A stretch of DNA of 6,733 nt from Lachnospiraceae bacterium UBA3820 (GCA_002369325.1 DFDU01000054.1:1-6733), one strand, 5' to 3'. Positions 1 through 6,363 are shown, counted from the first letter of the stretch. Notes: a model not told the origin generated them from the letters alone. Numbers and translations: made by a program.

Positions 1-155
1 TAGTACTGTGTACATGCCTCAGTAGTGATTGTGAAGCCCTGTGGTACCGGAAGTCCTATACTTGTCATCTCTGCAAGGTTAGCACCTTTACCACCAAGAA
101 GATTACGCATGGTCATGTCGCCTTCGCTAAACATATATACCCATTTGTTTGCCAT
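1..155 (-). CDS. ppdK: Pyruvate, phosphate dikinase, N-terminal fragment
   Basis: Partial gene: the first 51 codons are present and the rest lies beyond the left edge. The enzyme interconverts pyruvate, ATP and phosphate with PEP, AMP and pyrophosphate in the cytoplasm; in anaerobic Firmicutes it serves glycolysis or gluconeogenesis. Seen in the sequence: the protein starts MANKWVYMFSEGD, followed by RNLLGGKGANLAEMTSIGLP and VPQGFTITTEAC. The GGKGANLAEM block and the PxGFTI block are the hallmark start of the PEP-synthase/PPDK nucleotide-binding domain. PPDK is preferred over PEP synthase because of the short N-terminus and the WVYMF..G start. The start codon follows a strong AGGAGG at 166-171 with a 10-nt spacer. 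It has its own promoter and is separated by a terminator from the coiled-coil gene upstream, so it is probably not part of the accessory block. Confidence 0.93.
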   Translation of the reverse strand, partial: MANKWVYMFSEGDMTMRNLLGGKGANLAEMTSIGLPVPQGFTITTEACTQY

Positions 156-162
156 TTGTTAT

Positions 163-171
163 CTACCTCCT
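163..171 (-). promoter_or_regulatory. Ribosome binding site of ppdK
   Basis: AGGAGGTAG on the minus strand, ten bases before the ATG when measured from AGGAGG. It fixes the start of the truncated ppdK gene. Confidence 0.85.
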
Positions 172-229
172 AAGTATTCATTTTTTTCTTGCGACACAGA
201 AAAAGGCACACTGCGTCACGCTGACATAA

Positions 230-258
230 ATTATATCATAAAGATAATAAACTTTAAA
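230..258 (-). promoter_or_regulatory. Sigma-A type promoter for ppdK
   Basis: Minus strand shows TTTAAA (253-258), a 17-bp spacer and a perfect TATAAT (230-235). Transcription would start near 223 and give a leader of about 70 nt. That leader contains a small GC-rich palindrome, GCGT-C-ACGC (213-221 region), which could be an operator or a weak hairpin. The promoter is downstream of the terminator at 341-370, which fits independent ppdK transcription. Confidence 0.6.
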
Positions 259-335
259 GGTATTTTTTAACTTTTTTACAAACAGTTTTTAAAATAATAA
301 TAATTTGATTTTTTAGATAAAAAATATCCAAAAGC

Positions 336-370
336 ATAAAAACATCCGTACATTTTTCAGTACGGATGTT
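336..370 (-). terminator. Intrinsic terminator after the coiled-coil gene
   Basis: A perfect 11-bp inverted repeat, AACATCCGTAC (341-351) and GTACGGATGTT (360-370), closes an 8-nt loop. On the minus strand it is followed by TTTTT and further T-rich sequence. It lies 19 bases beyond the stop of the gene ending at 390, as expected for a Rho-independent terminator of that gene. Confidence 0.8.
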
Positions 371-389
371 TAAATTAAAACAAATGATT

Positions 390-1469
390 TTATGCCGAAA
401 CATCTATGGATACTTCTGCTGCTGCCGGAGCAAAAGACGCCGTTTCGACCGATGCAGAACCTGTGCCAAAATCAGCCGATGCTCCTACGCTTCCGGAACC
501 AAAATCCAATGAACCCGTGTTTCCGCTACCTGTTCCGAAAGAGCTTTGGGCGAGCTGATGTTTAATCGTATCCTTAAGATAATCCATATCCGCCTTAAGA
601 ATCGCTCTTTCTTCCGCCGCCCTGTGTCTGCGTTTTACTTTTTCGAGTTCCTCTTCACTCATATGAGGATTAAGAATTTCCATATCTTCAAGCATTTCCA
701 TAGCTTCTTCCATCTGCCTTAAAGCTTCTTCTCCGAGCTTTGCTATTTTTTCATTAAGCTTAGCCATCATTTCCTCGGTTATTTCTTCCTGCTCCTCTTT
801 TAACTCCTCGTGGATTTGCTCGTAAGCTTCCTCACGTGCTTCGAAGATTTCATCTTCCGATGCCGATATCTCATCTTCTTTTTCCTGAACAATCTGTCCG
901 TAAATGTCAGATGCGGCATCCTCTAACTTTTCCATTCTTTCGTCTCTTTTTCTTACCGCTTCCACCATTTCTTCCTGTTCGATATTGTGTTTTTTCTTTC
1001 TTGCTGCCATTTCCATACGTGTAGCATGGGTAAGTGCCAGCCGTAATTCATCGGAATCTCCGTCATTGTTCGCCATCTTTCTTTTAATTTCAATCACCTT
1101 ACGCTTTGCCAAAAGCATAGCCTGACCGGCCGTAAGCGAATTCTTAGCACGAAGAATCCTATTTGAAACCTCTTTGTAATTGTAATTAAGCCGTTTTTTT
1201 ATCTTCGGCTTATCCTTATCGGAAGTCTTTGTCATCTCCCATATTTCTTTCATTTTGCCATCTTTTGAATAAATCGAGAATTGATTTTCTTTATTCTTCT
1301 TGTTATTTTCAAGATCTCTGAGCATCATTCTCATCTGCTGCAAATTCGACATTTTTTCTTCTTTTTGCAGGCTTTCGTAAGAATTGTTTATCTCTGATGA
1401 CATGGAGTTACCGTTCGAGTTCCGATATCCGTTCAAATATGAAGTTTTTGATAAAAAGCCAACATTCAT
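390..1469 (-). CDS. Cytosolic coiled-coil protein with Gly/Ser/Ala-rich tail
   Basis: 359 residues; I do not recognise the family. There is no signal peptide or membrane segment. Residues 1-30 are polar and Asn/Ser-rich. From about residue 30 to 308 the protein is almost entirely charged and helical: basic in the first half, then a very acidic Glu/Met/Lys heptad-like stretch (about 165-300) that should form a long coiled coil. Residues 309-359 are a low-complexity tail with repeated FGTGS / FGSGS / FGTGS steps, then an Ala-rich end and SIDVSA. The start has AAGGAGGG at 1477-1484 with a 7-nt spacer. The gene has a candidate promoter about 240 bases upstream and its own terminator. Sampled lines are visibly richer in G+C (mid-40s per cent, higher in the tail) than the RT gene (about one-third). 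A scaffold or structural role is possible but only a guess; some similarity to any myosin-like protein would be composition, not homology. Confidence 0.85.
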   Translation of the reverse strand: MNVGFLSKTSYLNGYRNSNGNSMSSEINNSYESLQKEEKMSNLQQMRMMLRDLENNKKNKENQFSIYSKDGKMKEIWEMTKTSDKDKPKIKKRLNYNYKEVSNRILRAKNSLTAGQAMLLAKRKVIEIKRKMANNDGDSDELRLALTHATRMEMAARKKKHNIEQEEMVEAVRKRDERMEKLEDAASDIYGQIVQEKEDEISASEDEIFEAREEAYEQIHEELKEEQEEITEEMMAKLNEKIAKLGEEALRQMEEAMEMLEDMEILNPHMSEEELEKVKRRHRAAEERAILKADMDYLKDTIKHQLAQSSFGTGSGNTGSLDFGSGSVGASADFGTGSASVETASFAPAAAEVSIDVSA

Positions 1470-1706
1470 TCTTCAACCCTCCTTGGTTAGACAAACGAAT
1501 TCCTTTTCGTTACAGCTTTTTTAACAACGCCAAAAAAATCCGTCACAAACATTTTTTTGTTACAGACTGTACAACATGTAGGCAAAAATTACGGAATACA
1601 AATAAGACTTATTAATCAAGCCAAAAAAGACGCTTTTACACGCTAGAATAAAAATATAATGCCGGTCTTCCGTGACCTTCTTATATAAATCCATTTATAT
1701 ATTATG

Positions 1707-1735
1707 ATTATACTACAATATACATCTAAAAGCAA
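1707..1735 (-). promoter_or_regulatory. Candidate promoter for the coiled-coil gene
   Basis: Minus strand TTGCTT (1730-1735), 17-bp spacer, perfect TATAAT (1707-1712). A start near 1700 would give an unusually long leader of about 230 nt before the ATG at 1469. The tandem repeat begins four bases upstream of the -35 box. Confidence 0.5.
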
Positions 1736-1739
1736 TAAT

Positions 1740-1777
1740 TATTCGCTTCGGATATGTATATTCGCTTCGGATATTTA
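1740..1777. repeat. 19-bp tandem direct repeat, two copies
   Basis: Unit one (1740-1758) is tattcgcttcggatatgta. Unit two (1759-1777) differs at one base (t for g near the end), so 18 of 19 match. The units abut exactly and lie against the -35 box of the candidate promoter at 1707-1735. The spacing is close to two helical turns. Confidence 0.85.
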
Positions 1778-1827
1778 TATTGAATCCAAATTTTTGTGGC
1801 ATTATACTTTTTTGAGAAATCTATATA

Positions 1828-2802
1828 TTAATTATTTTTTGACAAATCAGCATCATATTCGTATGCTCCACCATTTGCAAATGTGGTTTTTATATGAAGC
1901 GTGAGAATACTTCCATCATACTCATAGGTTCCTCCGCATGAATCAATTCCAAGCTTGTTATTCGAAGGAATATTCACACTAAACGAATTACCGTTGTCAA
2001 CCAGTGAAAATGAATAGCTTTCTTCATATGCACCTTGTACAAATGAATAAATACCGGTTCCGTCGGAATTAATTTCAACCGTAAGTGCTATATCACTTCC
2101 TCCTCCTACAGGCTTACCTGAGCCTGACCAGGTTCCTGCAAGTTCATCAAAAATCGATGTTCCACCATTGCCGGTAGTTACGTTGTCCGAAGTATCCGAA
2201 GGACCGCCCGTATTTGCAGATGATTCACCAACCGCTTTTTCATCACCTACACATAACACAAGCTTATCATATTCGGTATAATCCGAAGTCTTATAAAGCA
2301 TACAAATCATAGGCTGTGTCTGGGCATCCTCAAAACCGTTGGCATCACTATATACAATGTCAGGATAATTATATCTAACCAGGTCATATGTATTTCCGTA
2401 CACATCTGCCAAAACAAATTCTTTCATACTGTCCGTAGTAATTTGACTGCTCAAAATAGGTGAACCGGTAGCTATAACTACCACCATTGCATAATTATTT
2501 CCGTATAGCGTTGAATATCCGTCCATAGAAACAGTTACGCCCGAAAAATTAAATTCGGACAAGCTGATGGCATCTATACTTTCAACTCTAAGAGTGTACC
2601 CCTGCCAGTTGACTATGCACGGCAGCCCTTCTAAAGAAAATGAATCTTCTTCCGTAGTCAGCTCCGTGGTAGTTTCTGTAGTTGTTTCCTCCGTCGTTTT
2701 ATCCTTCTTCAAACCTATGGAATTATTATTGGAATCATCATCTTTTTTGCATCCGGATAACATAAACATAAATACTAATGATATTATAATAACTCTTTTC
2801 AT
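1828..2802 (-). CDS. Two-domain surface lipoprotein
   Basis: 324 residues. A short hydrophobic signal peptide ends in a lipobox LSGC with the lipidated cysteine at residue 18, so the mature protein should be anchored on the outer face of the membrane. It is followed by a Lys/Asp/Asn stretch and a Thr/Glu-rich spacer (about 34-53) typical of Gram-positive surface lipoproteins. Domain one (about 59-192) is beta-rich and loosely resembles the DUF4352-like immunoglobulin fold (a buried-strand run around YAMVVVIATG and FVLADVYGNTYDL). After a Ser/Gly/Thr linker (about 193-214), domain two (215-324) begins ELAGTWSGSG and ends with short strands and GGTYEYDG, a pattern seen in small lipocalin-like domains of Clostridia. 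These two domain calls are tentative. AGGAGG at 2811-2816 with an 8-nt spacer fixes the start. The kinase terminator lies upstream, so it should have its own promoter, which I could not place with confidence. Confidence 0.88.
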   Translation of the reverse strand: MKRVIIISLVFMFMLSGCKKDDDSNNNSIGLKKDKTTEETTTETTTELTTEEDSFSLEGLPCIVNWQGYTLRVESIDAISLSEFNFSGVTVSMDGYSTLYGNNYAMVVVIATGSPILSSQITTDSMKEFVLADVYGNTYDLVRYNYPDIVYSDANGFEDAQTQPMICMLYKTSDYTEYDKLVLCVGDEKAVGESSANTGGPSDTSDNVTTGNGGTSIFDELAGTWSGSGKPVGGGSDIALTVEINSDGTGIYSFVQGAYEESYSFSLVDNGNSFSVNIPSNNKLGIDSCGGTYEYDGSILTLHIKTTFANGGAYEYDADLSKNN

Positions 2803-2912
2803 CTCTTATTCCTCCTGATTCATTTAATTATCAACCCAATATCAAATCATTGTATTTTACTCGGCAGTTTTTATATACAATATAATTTTATCAAAAATAA
2901 ATAAAAAAAAGT

Positions 2913-2937
2913 GGTCTGTCAGACCACCTTTTTCACA
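2913..2937 (-). terminator. Strong intrinsic terminator of the RT-HTH-kinase operon
   Basis: Inverted repeat GTGGTCTG (2921-2928) and CAGACCAC (2930-2937), in practice a 6-bp GC-rich stem with a five-base loop, followed on the minus strand by eight T residues (2913-2920). It lies eight bases past the kinase stop. The plus strand also has a short T-run after the stem, but there is no plus-strand gene to end. Confidence 0.93.
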
Positions 2938-2945
2938 TAATTATA

Positions 2946-4322
2946 TCATTTATATTTTTCTTTGTTTTCAAAAACTCTGTCAGTATTTGCAAGAATAAGT
3001 GCAACATCACCGACAGTTAGATCCCCCGGTCGATTTACACCGGTTAATATACCTGTTTCTTCCGCAAATGCAACGGCTACGCGAATACCCGGATAATAGC
3101 CGTTATCATCCTTTAAACTCGACCAGTCTGCCACTATAGAAGGATCATAAGCCTTAACCGCCGCATATATCATAACATCTCTGTCTAAGGTCTGAACATC
3201 ATCCCACCCCCATGGAAGAAAGAATTCATCACTTTCCTGCGGCATATCCATATTTATTCCATATACGTAATCTCTGTCAAGACCGTAAACCGAAATCATT
3301 ACCTCACGCAAATAACCGATATTAGCTATATCATCGGAATTATCAAATAAATCAGTATCATATTTTTCCTTCATATAGCCTATGGCATCTTCTATTCGTT
3401 CCTCATCAGACAGATAAGCCGGTATTGCGTCATCAGAAAACGGTGTATAGGTTATTTTCTGATATATTTTTATACTACCGAGTAAAAGAAAACCTGCACA
3501 TATGATTATCCCTGCTACTATTGAAGCGATTCTAATTCCTTGTGATTTAGGGTTTGCTTTAATAAGTGCTTTTTTTATTTCTTCAACATCATTAAATCTG
3601 TTCTTTGGATCAAAGGCAGTACATTTTTCAATAATTTTCTCAAGCGGACGATACAACTTAATATTTTTATTTTCCCTTGTACTTCCCGTAAGAAGATACC
3701 TAAGCAGTATTCCGAGAGAATATATATCCGTACGGGCATCGGTCTGCGAAAAACCATATTGTTCAGGCGGTGCATAGGCAACAGTACCTATAAATATTGT
3801 GTCTGTCTCATTGCAGCTTTGATATTCACGCGCTATATCAAAATCTATTAAGGCAACACTCCCGTCCGGCTTAATTATTATATTCTGAGGCTTAATATCA
3901 CGGTGAATAATCGGATTTTTCCTATGATGAAGAAGCCCCAGCAAATCACAAATTTTAATACAAATATCCTTTATCTCTTCTTCCGACAAATCATTCAGCA
4001 AAGTATATTCATCAAGAGCCATCCCCTCAATATATTCACGCAAAACGACATACATAATATCATTTTCAAATGTACATACAGGCTTCATAAGTCCGATATG
4101 TGATATCTCATCCAATATATCCTTCTTACAATCAATTTTAACCGATGCCTTATAATAACACTTAGCGATATATTTTTCTTCTTCCTTATCCTGAACCAAA
4201 AATGTATCTATACCGTTTCTCTCTGCCATGCATTCCATTATGCTGTACTGTTCAAGAAAATCATTTGGATAATTGTTATCATACACATTATTCAAACAAT
4301 CAAAAAACTCACTACTGTTCAT
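2946..4322 (-). CDS. Membrane-anchored Hanks-type Ser/Thr protein kinase
   Basis: 458 residues. The cytoplasmic kinase domain spans about 26-254: invariant Lys in YIAKCY (K54), a probable helix-C Glu (E72), catalytic loop HRDIKPQN (140-147), metal-binding loop DFD (160-162), GTVAYAPPEQY in the activation segment (179-189), the TDIYSLG helix-F Asp (D199) and a helix-I Arg (R242). All core catalytic residues are present, so activity is likely. Oddities are the usual DFG replaced by DFD, and a nucleotide loop around 31-43 with one glycine instead of GxGxxG. One membrane helix (about 264-284) leads to an outside domain of about 170 residues. I do not recognise that domain as a whole; residues 413-446 (AFAEETGILTG, then LTVGDVALILA) faintly recall an S-layer homology motif. 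It has no PASTA repeats, unlike PrkC/Stk1. The start lies inside the end of the HTH gene (11-nt overlap), with AGGAGG at 4331-4336 and an 8-nt spacer, so translation is probably coupled. Confidence 0.93.
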   Translation of the reverse strand: MNSSEFFDCLNNVYDNNYPNDFLEQYSIMECMAERNGIDTFLVQDKEEEKYIAKCYYKASVKIDCKKDILDEISHIGLMKPVCTFENDIMYVVLREYIEGMALDEYTLLNDLSEEEIKDICIKICDLLGLLHHRKNPIIHRDIKPQNIIIKPDGSVALIDFDIAREYQSCNETDTIFIGTVAYAPPEQYGFSQTDARTDIYSLGILLRYLLTGSTRENKNIKLYRPLEKIIEKCTAFDPKNRFNDVEEIKKALIKANPKSQGIRIASIVAGIIICAGFLLLGSIKIYQKITYTPFSDDAIPAYLSDEERIEDAIGYMKEKYDTDLFDNSDDIANIGYLREVMISVYGLDRDYVYGINMDMPQESDEFFLPWGWDDVQTLDRDVMIYAAVKAYDPSIVADWSSLKDDNGYYPGIRVAVAFAEETGILTGVNRPGDLTVGDVALILANTDRVFENKEKYK

Positions 4323-4764
4323 GTTTTTTGCCTCCTAAAAGAGGAAGTTTATTATCATACAACGCTATTTGAAGATCATCCAATGTTTTATGGTTATGCA
4401 TAAAGAACGCTATTACCGCATCTCTCTTTACCTTTGGATGTAGTAATGTATGATTTGATATTTTAAGAAGCTGCTGTGCCTCATCAACCGACATGCAAAA
4501 TCCAAATGCAAGCTGTAAAACGGTATCACGTGAAGGGTTTCGTTTACCTGAAAAAAGGCGGTGTCCGAAAGAAGTATCAATATCGCTTCTTTTTATTATT
4601 TTTTCAGCCTTTTCTCCCTTTGAATCACAAAGATTTGTTATATACTCCGCAAATGAAATTCGAATTATTGAATTATCATTTTCCGATAAATACTTATTTA
4701 CCGTCGGCGCTTCAAAAAGCCTTGCCCAAAGCTCCATAGTAGATATTGAATCAGATTTATTCAT
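4312..4764 (-). CDS. XRE-like helix-turn-helix regulator
   Basis: 150 residues, soluble. The central part (about 36-102) fits a lambda-repressor-type helix-turn-helix: FAEYITNLCDSKG as helix one, KIIKRSDIDTSFGHRLFSGK as the helix-turn-helix proper, then NPSRDTVLQLAFGF and MSVDEAQQLLK as the closing helices. The SGKRxPSRDxVLxLA core is typical of a clostridial XRE subgroup which, from memory, is often encoded beside a Ser/Thr kinase. The rest (103-150) is helical (HPKVKRDAVIAFFMHN) and may bind a partner or dimerise. It starts 53 nt after the RT stop with AAAGGGT at 4771-4777 and overlaps the kinase start by 11 nt. It may be a DNA-binding repressor of this operon or a direct substrate or adaptor of the kinase; the coupling favours a one-to-one pairing. 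The N-terminal 30 residues show no known motif. Confidence 0.85.
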   Translation of the reverse strand: MNKSDSISTMELWARLFEAPTVNKYLSENDNSIIRISFAEYITNLCDSKGEKAEKIIKRSDIDTSFGHRLFSGKRNPSRDTVLQLAFGFCMSVDEAQQLLKISNHTLLHPKVKRDAVIAFFMHNHKTLDDLQIALYDNKLPLLGGKKHEQ

Positions 4765-4783
4765 ACAATCACCCTTTAAAATT

Positions 4784-4803
4784 TATGTTTTTATTTAAAC
4801 ATA
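4784..4803 (-). other. A+T-rich hairpin between RT and HTH genes
   Basis: Seven-base inverted repeat TATGTTT (4784-4790) and AAACATA (4797-4803) with a 6-nt loop in the 53-nt gap. It has no T-run, so it is unlikely to terminate; it could moderate read-through or mRNA processing. Confidence 0.4.
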
Positions 4804-4817
4804 CATATTTAGCAAAA

Positions 4818-6110
4818 TCAAGCATTGTGTATTTTTTGTTTTATACTATTTTTTTCATTCCAATATTCATTAACAATATTTCTGTAGCCCCAGGCTTTAA
4901 GCGTATCGTAACTAATCTTATAATTTCCTTTATAATGTCTTCCGGTTACGCAAAAACGTATATAGCTTTGCATATAATCATCAAGTATGCTAAGACTTCT
5001 ATCTGTTGTAAGACAAGGAAAGAACCATCTGCTCCAGGAAAAACCGGAACCGTTCTTGTCACGGTAGTAATCATCAAAAAGTTTTTTGTTCATAGCTTTT
5101 ATAAATGCTCTTGCAGCTCGCTCACCGGATATGTTTTTTCTGTCTGCCCAACGTCTTAGAGCATGCGCTTTTCTTTTAATCTTTGCTTTCATCTTATTTA
5201 CGGTATTTTCGGAAAGATCAATTTCTCCCGAATTATATGAAAAGCCTAAAAATTCAAATACTTCACCGGGCTTGCATACTTTAACCTTCTTTTGATTAAG
5301 CGTAAGTTTGTTTGACTCTATCATCGAATATATCTTTTTTTGATATTTTTTCAGTTCATCCTCGCTGTCAGCAAAAATCAAAATATCGTCGGAATATCTG
5401 AAATATAATGCATCTTCAAAAATCTTATCCATATCGGAAAGGAAAACATTTGCAAGAAAAGGCGATACAGGTGTACCCGCCATAGCACCACGTTTTCCGG
5501 TTATAATTCTATACGCGGCTATGTCATTATTTTTTACATCTTCATTCTTATGATTTCTCTTTTCTGCATCATCAACAACATATGCCTTATCAAGCGTAAG
5601 AAGCTTTTTCAGAAAAGCATATAATTCTTCATCCGCTTTTTTTATAAATTCAAGTTTACAAAGTAATATATCTACATCAATTGAATTAAAATAATTCTGT
5701 ATATCAAGCTTCAAGCACCACTTACTGTCAATATCCTTAATTCTTTTTATGCGTCTTACCGCATCTTTTACCCCGAAGTTTCTTCTAAATGCGTAACAAT
5801 TATCCGCAAACTCACTATCATAAATATACAAATAAAAAGCCAGACCTTTAAGTAATAAATTAAAATCACTGTCAAAAGAATAAATCACTCTCTTCTTATC
5901 TGTATCAGCCTTGCTTATCTCTTTTTTATACGGTATCGGAGGTATATAATCCTCTTTTCTTATATCGGCAATAATTTCAAGATATCTTTTATCTCCGATA
6001 AAATTCCTAATAACAACCTGTTCCTTTTCCAAAAGATGCTGCTTTTCAATTTTATAATCCAAAAAATCCTTCCAGAAATCTTCTTCCGAAAGTCTGTCCC
6101 AAACGCACAT
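4818..6110 (-). CDS. Reverse transcriptase (stand-alone, YSDD type)
   Basis: 430 residues; makes DNA from an RNA template. RT motifs in order: RVIYSFD (74-80); KLDIQNYFNSID with the first catalytic Asp (D136); RGAMAGTPVSPFLANVFL (207-224); catalytic YSDD (239-242) within FRYSDDILIF; LTLNQKKVKV (269-278); EFLGFSY (286-292). A charged, Asn/Lys-rich insert (about 180-197) sits between the first catalytic Asp motif and the GTPVSP motif. After a basic thumb-like segment (300-350) comes a C-terminal region (355-417) with SRWFFPCLTT, VTGRHYKGNY and SYDTLKAWGYRNIVNEYW. No HNH endonuclease follows, and no group II intron RNA is seen around it, so it is not an ordinary intron maturase. The GTPVSP..LAN motif is nearer to group II-like RTs than to DGR RTs (which carry a TSQ motif). 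I could not assign it to a named retron or DRT class. The ATG is the first possible start after an in-frame stop at 6159-6161; the SD is weak (GGTGG, 6121-6125). Confidence 0.92.
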   Translation of the reverse strand: MCVWDRLSEEDFWKDFLDYKIEKQHLLEKEQVVIRNFIGDKRYLEIIADIRKEDYIPPIPYKKEISKADTDKKRVIYSFDSDFNLLLKGLAFYLYIYDSEFADNCYAFRRNFGVKDAVRRIKRIKDIDSKWCLKLDIQNYFNSIDVDILLCKLEFIKKADEELYAFLKKLLTLDKAYVVDDAEKRNHKNEDVKNNDIAAYRIITGKRGAMAGTPVSPFLANVFLSDMDKIFEDALYFRYSDDILIFADSEDELKKYQKKIYSMIESNKLTLNQKKVKVCKPGEVFEFLGFSYNSGEIDLSENTVNKMKAKIKRKAHALRRWADRKNISGERAARAFIKAMNKKLFDDYYRDKNGSGFSWSRWFFPCLTTDRSLSILDDYMQSYIRFCVTGRHYKGNYKISYDTLKAWGYRNIVNEYWNEKNSIKQKIHNA

Positions 6111-6111
6111 A

Positions 6112-6168
6112 TCAATATTTCCACCACATAATAAGTTTATATTTTCTTGTATGTTTTTTCAAACACAT
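6112..6168 (-). CDS. Candidate 18-codon leader peptide before the RT
   Basis: A short ORF, MCLKKHTRKYKLIMWWKY, ends with TGA one base before the RT start codon. It has a better ribosome binding site (GAGGA at 6178-6182, 9-nt spacer) than the RT itself. The peptide is basic, then aromatic (WWKY). The arrangement suggests translational coupling, in which ribosomes ending here restart at the RT. Short ORFs arise by chance, so its reality is uncertain. Confidence 0.4.
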   Translation of the reverse strand: MCLKKHTRKYKLIMWWKY

Positions 6169-6188
6169 AGTTACTTTTCCTCGTTATA

Positions 6189-6213
6189 TTATCATAATAC
6201 AAGGTAATGATAA
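6189..6213 (-). promoter_or_regulatory. Inverted repeat overlapping the likely RT promoter
   Basis: Arms TTATCAT and ATGATAA, seven bases each, 11 bases apart and 18 bp centre to centre. On the minus strand it runs into GATAATATAAC, which contains -10-like boxes (GATAAT, TATAAC), about 20 bases before the leader ORF. No good -35 is visible. It could be the operator for the HTH protein of this operon; that link is inference. Confidence 0.4.
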
Positions 6214-6252
6214 ATGTTATTTGCTCATTTTTTCACGCGAAGCGAGTTTATT

Positions 6253-6277
6253 GTTTTCGTGCGAATTACAAGAAAAC
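6253..6277. repeat. Inverted repeat GTTTTC / GAAAAC
   Basis: Six-base arms at 6253-6258 and 6272-6277 around a 13-nt loop. It could fold in a transcript from either strand, but there is no T-run. It is flanked by CGCGAAGCG (6238-6244 region), itself a tiny three-base-loop hairpin. Confidence 0.35.
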
Positions 6278-6294
6278 GAGCGTTCTGATTTAAC

Positions 6295-6310
6295 AAATCG
6301 CCGGCAATTT
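6295..6310. repeat. 16-bp near-perfect palindrome
   Basis: aaatcgccggcaattt matches its own reverse complement at all but one symmetric pair, with a GCCGGC centre. It may be a DNA-binding site or part of an RNA hairpin. Confidence 0.5.
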
Positions 6311-6363
6311 ACGATATCCGCCTGCTGATTTCAAAAAGCTATGGCAGAATCAATACAAAGCAA

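Larger units (their letters stand above)
1470..1827. other. Intergenic region between lipoprotein and coiled-coil genes
   Basis: A 358-bp, very A+T-rich gap. It holds a candidate minus-strand promoter (1707-1735) and a 19-bp tandem repeat (1740-1777) just upstream of it. The remainder would be a leader of about 230 nt that contains an unsupported 44-codon ORF (1560-1694) and a weak 4-bp hairpin GGTC/GACC near 1661-1676. I see no convincing terminator after the lipoprotein stop, so read-through into the coiled-coil gene cannot be excluded. Confidence 0.6.

Noticed and set aside
25..270. Plus-strand ORF over the ppdK start
   Set aside because: Antisense to an unmistakable ppdK N-terminus and its promoter.
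2817..2912. Promoter for the lipoprotein gene
   Set aside because: Several TATAAT-like boxes occur (for example TACAAT, GATAAT) but none has a convincing -35 at 16-18 bases, so I did not list one.
3575..3781. 68-codon minus-strand ORF inside the kinase gene
   Set aside because: Alternative frame of the conserved kinase core, with no ribosome binding site and no recognisable motif.
4323..4347. Hairpin hiding the kinase ribosome binding site (CCTC against GAGG)
   Set aside because: Only about four base pairs with a short loop; too weak, and translating ribosomes from the overlapping HTH gene would open it.
4746..5159. 137-codon plus-strand ORF with a hydrophobic start
   Set aside because: It lies antisense to the end of the RT gene, has no ribosome binding site, and its hydrophobicity reflects the A+T-rich opposite strand. 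The RT frame carries clear conserved motifs.
4818..6110. Diversity-generating retroelement
   Set aside because: No TSQ motif in the RT, no Avd-like gene and no template/variable repeat pair seen in the window.
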